Assembly (NCBI GenBank): GCA_049602715.1
Contig: JBMYRX010000001.1
Span: forward strand, 1 to 64,000
Reading direction: 5' to 3'
Source of the DNA: GCA-2697345 sp049602715
GTDB taxonomy: Bacteria; Pseudomonadota; Alphaproteobacteria; Rhodobacterales; Rhodobacteraceae
Length of the DNA stretch: 64,000 nt
The position numbers and the translations under genes were made by a program. Below are positions 60,070 to 64,000 of this stretch, piece after piece. Within the stretch, counting starts at the first letter, position 1, and each line of letters begins with the position of its first letter. A model generated the notes under the pieces. The model was given only the letters and a program-made list of their open reading frames with translations, was not told the origin of the DNA and made no database searches.

Positions 60070-60670
60070 GCAGTTCTACTCCAGACTCTTCCATTTCGAA
60101 TAACGCAGATTTTAGCGATTCACTTATATCAATCGATCTACAAAATTCTTTAAGAACGGTCACATTAAATCCCAACCGTGCTGCATCTATAGCTGAATAC
60201 CGAACACAAAAATCAAGAGCAAGTCCCACAATAAAAATATTATTTATATTCCTACAGGAAAGATACCCTAATAACCCAGTAGAGGTCACCTTATCATTTT
60301 CAAAAAACGCCGAATAACTATCAATTTCCTTTCTAAAACCTTTTCTTATTATTAAGTGACTATTTTCTACATTAACGGCGCTATGAAAATCTGCTCCGAC
60401 TGAACCTTTAATACAATGGTCAGGCCATAGCACCTGCTGACCGTAAAACATCTCAACTTCCATATACGGGTGTTTTCCAGAATGTTGTGAGGCAAAAGAG
60501 CTATGATCAGAGCTATGCCAATCCTGAGTTAGAATTACTGTTTGGAATTCCATCATTAATTTATTTATAGGTTCTATAATTTTCGTACCATCAGGTACAG
60601 CCAGAGTCCCCCCATCACAAAAATCATTTTGCAGATCTATAATTAATAGAGCGTCTGCTTTTGACCTCAT
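60062..60670 (-). CDS. pncA: Nicotinamidase
   Basis: Hydrolyses nicotinamide to nicotinate. The product opens ALLIIDLQNDFCDGGTLAV, with the catalytic Asp and a metal-site Asp nearby. QDWHSSDHSSFASQHSG carries the metal-binding histidines, and IFIVGLALDFCVRYSAIDAARLGF holds the nucleophilic Cys. I choose ATG 60670 (202 residues), eight bases after GAGGG; an ATG five codons earlier lies upstream of that site. It precedes pncB and feeds nadE. Confidence 0.93.
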   Translation of the reverse strand: MRSKADALLIIDLQNDFCDGGTLAVPDGTKIIEPINKLMMEFQTVILTQDWHSSDHSSFASQHSGKHPYMEVEMFYGQQVLWPDHCIKGSVGADFHSAVNVENSHLIIRKGFRKEIDSYSAFFENDKVTSTGLLGYLSCRNINNIFIVGLALDFCVRYSAIDAARLGFNVTVLKEFCRSIDISESLKSALFEMEESGVELHG

Positions 60671-60774
60671 ATTTGTTTCCCTCATTATGTTAAGCTCTTA
60701 GCTAAATACTTGTTTTATTCTGGTCAATACTTTCTCTTGTCTTGGGTAAGCATTTAGATGTATTTCAAACCTTA

Positions 60775-61683
60775 ATGTTTACTGTAATCGCCTTTTATCA
60801 TTTTACTCGTTTCAATGAGCCCAACAAAATGCAACCTTGTTTGATGAAGGAGTGCAAAAAATATAATATTCGAGGAACAATATTATTAGCAAATGAAGGG
60901 ATTAACGGGACTATTTCTGGTTCCAAACATTCAATTGAGGAGATCATACATCATATAAGAACGCTACCTAATTGTCATGATATTAATTTCAAAACAAGTT
61001 TTGCATCATCCCAGCCTTTTAATAGATTAAAAGTTCGATTGAAACGTGAAATAGTCACAATGGGACAACCTAACGTCAATCCAATGACAGGTACGGGGCA
61101 TTATATCAAACCACAAGACTGGGATGGTTTTATCACTGATAAGGACGTAGTTTTAATCGATACCCGAAATCAATATGAAGTAGGAATTGGAACTTTTAAG
61201 GGTGCTATCAATCCTAAGACTCAGAGTTTTAGAGAGTTTCCTAAATGGTGGGAAGAAAATAAGAAATCCTATAGCGGTAAAAAGATAGCTATGTTTTGCA
61301 CGGGAGGGATACGTTGTGAAAAGTCAACTAACTTTCTTTTAAATAGTGGTGAAAAAGATGTCTTTCATTTAGATGGAGGTATTTTAAAATATCTAGAGGA
61401 GGTCCCACAAGAAAAAAGTCAGTGGAAGGGGGAATGTTTTGTTTTTGATGGTCGAGTGTCGGTTGGCTTCGGGCTTTCCGAAGGAAAGCACAGCCTATGC
61501 TTCGCCTGTCGTAGGCCCATCCAGCCCGAAGATATAAAAAAGCCAGAGTATGAACCCGGCGTGAGTTGCCATCAATGTTTAGAAGAGTACTCCAGTCAGG
61601 ATCGAGCGCGTTTTCGCGAAAGACAACATCAAATAGCACTTGCACGAAAACGTGGTGAAATACACATTGGGACCTCAGACTAG
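60775..61683 (+). CDS. trhO: tRNA uridine-34 hydroxylase TrhO (rhodanese family)
   Basis: Oxygen-dependent hydroxylation of U34 in tRNA, a step to 5-carboxymethoxyuridine-type modifications. The 302-residue protein has an N-terminal domain (LMKECKKYNIRGTILLANEGINGTISG) and a rhodanese domain with the active-site loop MFCTGGIRCEKSTNFLL. A C-terminal Cys-rich segment follows (CFACRRPIQPEDIKKPEYEPGVSCHQCLEE). The start chosen is ATG 60775, matching family N-termini; an in-frame ATG 11 codons earlier is less likely. Confidence 0.92.
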   Translation: MFTVIAFYHFTRFNEPNKMQPCLMKECKKYNIRGTILLANEGINGTISGSKHSIEEIIHHIRTLPNCHDINFKTSFASSQPFNRLKVRLKREIVTMGQPNVNPMTGTGHYIKPQDWDGFITDKDVVLIDTRNQYEVGIGTFKGAINPKTQSFREFPKWWEENKKSYSGKKIAMFCTGGIRCEKSTNFLLNSGEKDVFHLDGGILKYLEEVPQEKSQWKGECFVFDGRVSVGFGLSEGKHSLCFACRRPIQPEDIKKPEYEPGVSCHQCLEEYSSQDRARFRERQHQIALARKRGEIHIGTSD

Positions 61684-61698
61684 TCGTAGAAAAAACCC

Positions 61699-62481
61699 TT
61701 ACAAAACCTCAACATTTCCGCATACGCTTATTGGTTGACCAGAAATTTTTGAACCCAACGGGCTACAAAGAAATAGCACCTGATTAGCAATGTCTTGCGC
61801 AGTCACCGTTGTTCTTAGGGATACTTTACTAATCATTTCTGATTTCATCTCTTCAAATGATAAGCCCATTTCTTTTGATCTTGCCTCGATTACTCCATCT
61901 ATTCTTGGCCCTTCAACTATTCCCGGTAATATAGCATTGACGCGAATGCCATCGGGACCTAATTCGACGGCCAAACTTTTCATAAATCCGATAATAGCCC
62001 ATTTAGTTGCGGAATAAGGCGTTCGAAAAGCATAACCAAAACGACCTGCAACTGAAGAAATACAAATCATTGATGCATTATCGGATTGCTTTAACATCGG
62101 AACAGCACGTCTGGCACAGTAGAATTGGCCATTGAGGTTTATCTCTATTGTCCTATCCCACTCCTCTATTTCCATTTCATGTACAGCAGAAGTTGGACCA
62201 GCTATACCAGCGTTATTAACCAATACATCTAACCCTGACAGCTTTTCAGTCACCTCATCAAAAAGGTAGTTTACCTCATCAGGCTTTGAAACATCGCATT
62301 TTGTAAAACCCCAGTTAGGATGATCAGATTTACAGGTCTCAAGCGCTCTATCGGAGATATCACAGACATGTATATTAGCACCAGCTTTTTCAAGGGTTTC
62401 AGCTATCGTTCGTCCTATTCCACTTGCACCAGCAGTTACTAAAACTTTTAAATCTTTGATCGAATTTATATTATTGTCCAT
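61699..62481 (-). CDS. Short-chain dehydrogenase/reductase
   Basis: Classical SDR of 260 residues. It has the cofactor motif LVTAGASGIGRTIAETLEKAGA, DVLVNNAGIAGP, and the catalytic Ser-Tyr-Lys in ICISSVAGRFGYAFRTPYSATKWA. Asp at the end of the second strand (HVCDIS) favours NAD over NADP. It follows the BKACE gene by 15 bases, so it may oxidise a beta-hydroxy acid to the beta-keto acid that BKACE splits. The substrate itself is unknown. Confidence 0.89.
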   Translation of the reverse strand: MDNNINSIKDLKVLVTAGASGIGRTIAETLEKAGANIHVCDISDRALETCKSDHPNWGFTKCDVSKPDEVNYLFDEVTEKLSGLDVLVNNAGIAGPTSAVHEMEIEEWDRTIEINLNGQFYCARRAVPMLKQSDNASMICISSVAGRFGYAFRTPYSATKWAIIGFMKSLAVELGPDGIRVNAILPGIVEGPRIDGVIEARSKEMGLSFEEMKSEMISKVSLRTTVTAQDIANQVLFLCSPLGSKISGQPISVCGNVEVL

Positions 62482-62496
62482 TCTACTTCCTTATTC

Positions 62497-63432
62497 TCAA
62501 AAAGAAACATCATCTCCGCCTTTTAAGCTTAAGATTTCTCGAGCTTCCTCTGGAGTTGCTATATCAAGAGACAGTCCCTCTAAGATTTGTCTGATTTTTT
62601 TAACTTGTTCAGCATTTGTTTGAGCTAATTTTCCTGGACTGATCCATAATGAATCCTCAAGTCCCACTCGAACATTTGCTCCTTGCGCAGCACCTATAGA
62701 TGCGAGTGACATTTGATTTTTCCCAGCCCCCAAAATTGACCAGCAATAATCTTCACCAAAGAGTCTATCAGCAGTCCTTTTCATATGCATTAGATCTTCT
62801 GGATGTCCTCCAATTCCACCTAATATTCCAAATACTGATTGAATAAATAAAGGGGTCTTCGCTAAACCTCTTTCTACAAAATGCGCTAAACTATACAAAT
62901 GCGATATATCATAACATTCAAATTCAAATCGTGTTCCATTTTCATTTCCTATTCGAAGAATGGTTTCGATATCTTGAAATGTATTCTTGAAAATTCCATC
63001 TCTCGAGTTTTCAATATGTTCACGCTCCCAGGTATGCTTAAACTCAGTGAACCTATTCAACATTGGATATAACCCAAAATTCATTGAACCCATATTTAAA
63101 GAAGCTACTTCAGGTTTAAATAAAGCTACTGGTGCCATTCGTTCATCTACTGTCATATGCATCGAGCCGCCGGTAGTGATATTTACTACAGCATTTGTAG
63201 ATTGTTTTATTCGGGGTAAAAATTGTTCGTATAATTTTGGGTCTTGAGACGGTTTACCTGTTTCGGGATCTCTTGCATGTAGATGTAAAATAGCCGCACC
63301 AGCCTCTGCTGCTGCGATACCAGACTCTGCAATTTGACCCGGCGTTACAGGTAGATATTCGGACATACTAGGTGTGTGAATCGACCCAGTAATAGCACAT
63401 GTAATAATAACCTTAGAACTTTTTCTGCTCAT
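62497..63432 (-). CDS. Beta-keto acid cleavage enzyme (BKACE, DUF849)
   Basis: Zinc enzyme of 311 residues that exchanges acetyl-CoA with a beta-keto acid to give acetoacetate and a new CoA ester. Landmarks are VIITCAITGSIHTPSMSEYLPVTPGQIAE, the metal pair in AAILHLHARDPETGKPSQD, the GGSMHMTVDERM loop and GLEDSLWISPGKLAQTNAEQV. Family members act on 3-keto-5-aminohexanoate, dehydrocarnitine and others. No carnitine or lysine genes adjoin it, so the substrate is open. Confidence 0.92.
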   Translation of the reverse strand: MSRKSSKVIITCAITGSIHTPSMSEYLPVTPGQIAESGIAAAEAGAAILHLHARDPETGKPSQDPKLYEQFLPRIKQSTNAVVNITTGGSMHMTVDERMAPVALFKPEVASLNMGSMNFGLYPMLNRFTEFKHTWEREHIENSRDGIFKNTFQDIETILRIGNENGTRFEFECYDISHLYSLAHFVERGLAKTPLFIQSVFGILGGIGGHPEDLMHMKRTADRLFGEDYCWSILGAGKNQMSLASIGAAQGANVRVGLEDSLWISPGKLAQTNAEQVKKIRQILEGLSLDIATPEEAREILSLKGGDDVSF

Positions 63433-63570
63433 AAACCTTATCCTTCAAACTGATTTTAAGTTTCGATATTTGACAAAAATTATAAAAATTACAATAACAT
63501 TATTAACAAGAAAAGAATATATTTTTATTATTCTAATGTGTGAAATCGAAAAGGTTAGTTGTTTTATTCT

Positions 63571-63599
63571 TTGTAAAAAAAAACTTGTTTTTGTATAAT
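63571..63599 (+). promoter_or_regulatory. Probable sigma-70 promoter of the TPR gene
   Basis: TTGTAA and TATAAT are separated by 17 bases, with the -10 perfect and ending 40 bases before the TTG start. The rest of the 207-base gap left of it is AT-rich and featureless. Confidence 0.55.
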
Positions 63600-63639
63600 T
63601 GTTCTTCAAAACTTTTAGAACGTATCTGGGAGATTCTAT

Positions 63640-64000
63640 TTGTCTGTTTCAAAAGCTTTAGTTGAAGCAAAAAAACTGCATAAAAATAAAAATTTAAACA
63701 ATGCATTAAAGATTTATAATTCTATTTTGGGAAAAACTCCAAATAATATAAAAGCTAAAAGAGGTATACTTCAAATCTATGAAGGCCTTGATCCATCTAG
63801 CTCGTATTCCACATCATCTAATACTCAGTTTAAATTATTGTCAAAACTCTTAACTGAAAATAAATTTTCAGATGCTCTTCTATACGGAAGAATACTCACT
63901 GAGCTGAACTCTAAAGACCCAAGGATTTATAATATTCTCGGTGCCACTAAAGCTAAACTAGGATTAATGAAAGAAGCTATTGTTTTTTTTAAAAAAGCAA
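63640..64000 (+). CDS. TPR-repeat protein, N-terminal part (runs off the window edge)
   Basis: A frame open from TTG 63640 to the window end (120 codons), preceded by GGGAG at good spacing. It reads SKALVEAKKLHKNKNLNNALKIYNSIL, then NTQFKLLSKLLTENKFSDALLYGRILTELNSKDPRIYNILGATKAKLG, which are tetratricopeptide units broken by a Ser-rich linker. In relatives such N-termini often precede a sulfotransferase domain, but that part is outside the window. Function stays open. Confidence 0.72.
   Translation, partial: MSVSKALVEAKKLHKNKNLNNALKIYNSILGKTPNNIKAKRGILQIYEGLDPSSSYSTSSNTQFKLLSKLLTENKFSDALLYGRILTELNSKDPRIYNILGATKAKLGLMKEAIVFFKKA

Overview
The window reads as a stretch of a streamlined, strongly AT-rich alphaproteobacterial chromosome. 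Gene content and order suggest a low-GC marine relative of the Rhodobacterales. The pointers are leuA beside mreBCD/mrdA, nadE then gltX, tlpA divergent from argH with a tiny lipoprotein gene behind argH, dapA-smpB, an aerobic-type cobalamin locus with CbtAB, CobW and CobN, and a TPR gene at the right edge. This placement is inferred from synteny and protein families and no database was searched. I see no rRNA, tRNA, CRISPR array, insertion sequence or phage gene. Coding density is very high, with many 1- or 4-base stop/start overlaps.

Layout. 1-3.1 kb (minus): cell elongation genes mreB-mreC-mreD-mrdA, the last cut by the window edge. 3.2-4.9 kb (minus): leuA behind a leucine-rich leader peptide and hairpin. 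5-6.4 kb: a secreted protein of 19 MORN repeats. 6.5-15 kb: nadE, gltX, a TlpA-like thioredoxin, argH plus a micro-lipoprotein, greA, an unknown membrane protein, and a divergent Lrp-type regulator/alanine dehydrogenase pair with a 19-bp palindrome between them. 15-21 kb (minus): pheT, pheS, rplT, rpmI, pyk. 21-23 kb: an N-formylglutamate amidohydrolase-like protein, DUF1244 and a D-amino acid aminotransferase.

23-45.4 kb is the cobalamin region, in three transcription units. The minus-strand unit runs cbiX, DUF-cobH fusion, cobL, cobI, cbiG-cobJ fusion, cobM and an unknown gene. A divergent plus-strand unit runs DUF1636, cobC, cobD and a lytic transglycosylase. After smc, a cobalamin riboswitch precedes cbtB-cbtA-cobW-GNAT-cobN, followed by cobO. 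Together they cover cobalt uptake, metal handling, corrin ring methylation and contraction, late cobalt insertion, adenosylation and aminopropanol attachment. The set mixes pathway hallmarks: CbiX (early chelatase) and CbiG (cobalt-precorrin lactone opening) occur with CobN (late chelatase). No cobA, cobG/cobZ, cobF, cobK, cobB, cobQ, cobS or cobT is in the window.

45-64 kb: a ThDP enzyme, a split MnmC pair (FAD oxidoreductase and mnmD), an EamA transporter, slt, dapA, smpB, a mercaptopyruvate sulfurtransferase with an aminotransferase, a YhhQ-type queuosine-precursor transporter, a micro-ORF with a near-perfect Shine-Dalgarno and its own terminator just before arfB, a hydroxylysine-type kinase/PLP enzyme pair, pncB-pncA, trhO, an SDR/BKACE pair and a partial TPR gene.

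Most of the window is ordinary core genome. The observations most worth following are the leaderless leucine leader before leuA, the palindrome in the lrp/ald gap, the micro-ORF/terminator ahead of arfB, the two cobalamin fusion proteins, the Cys-rich micro-ORF between cobN and cobO, and the GNAT enzyme locked inside the cobalt operon.
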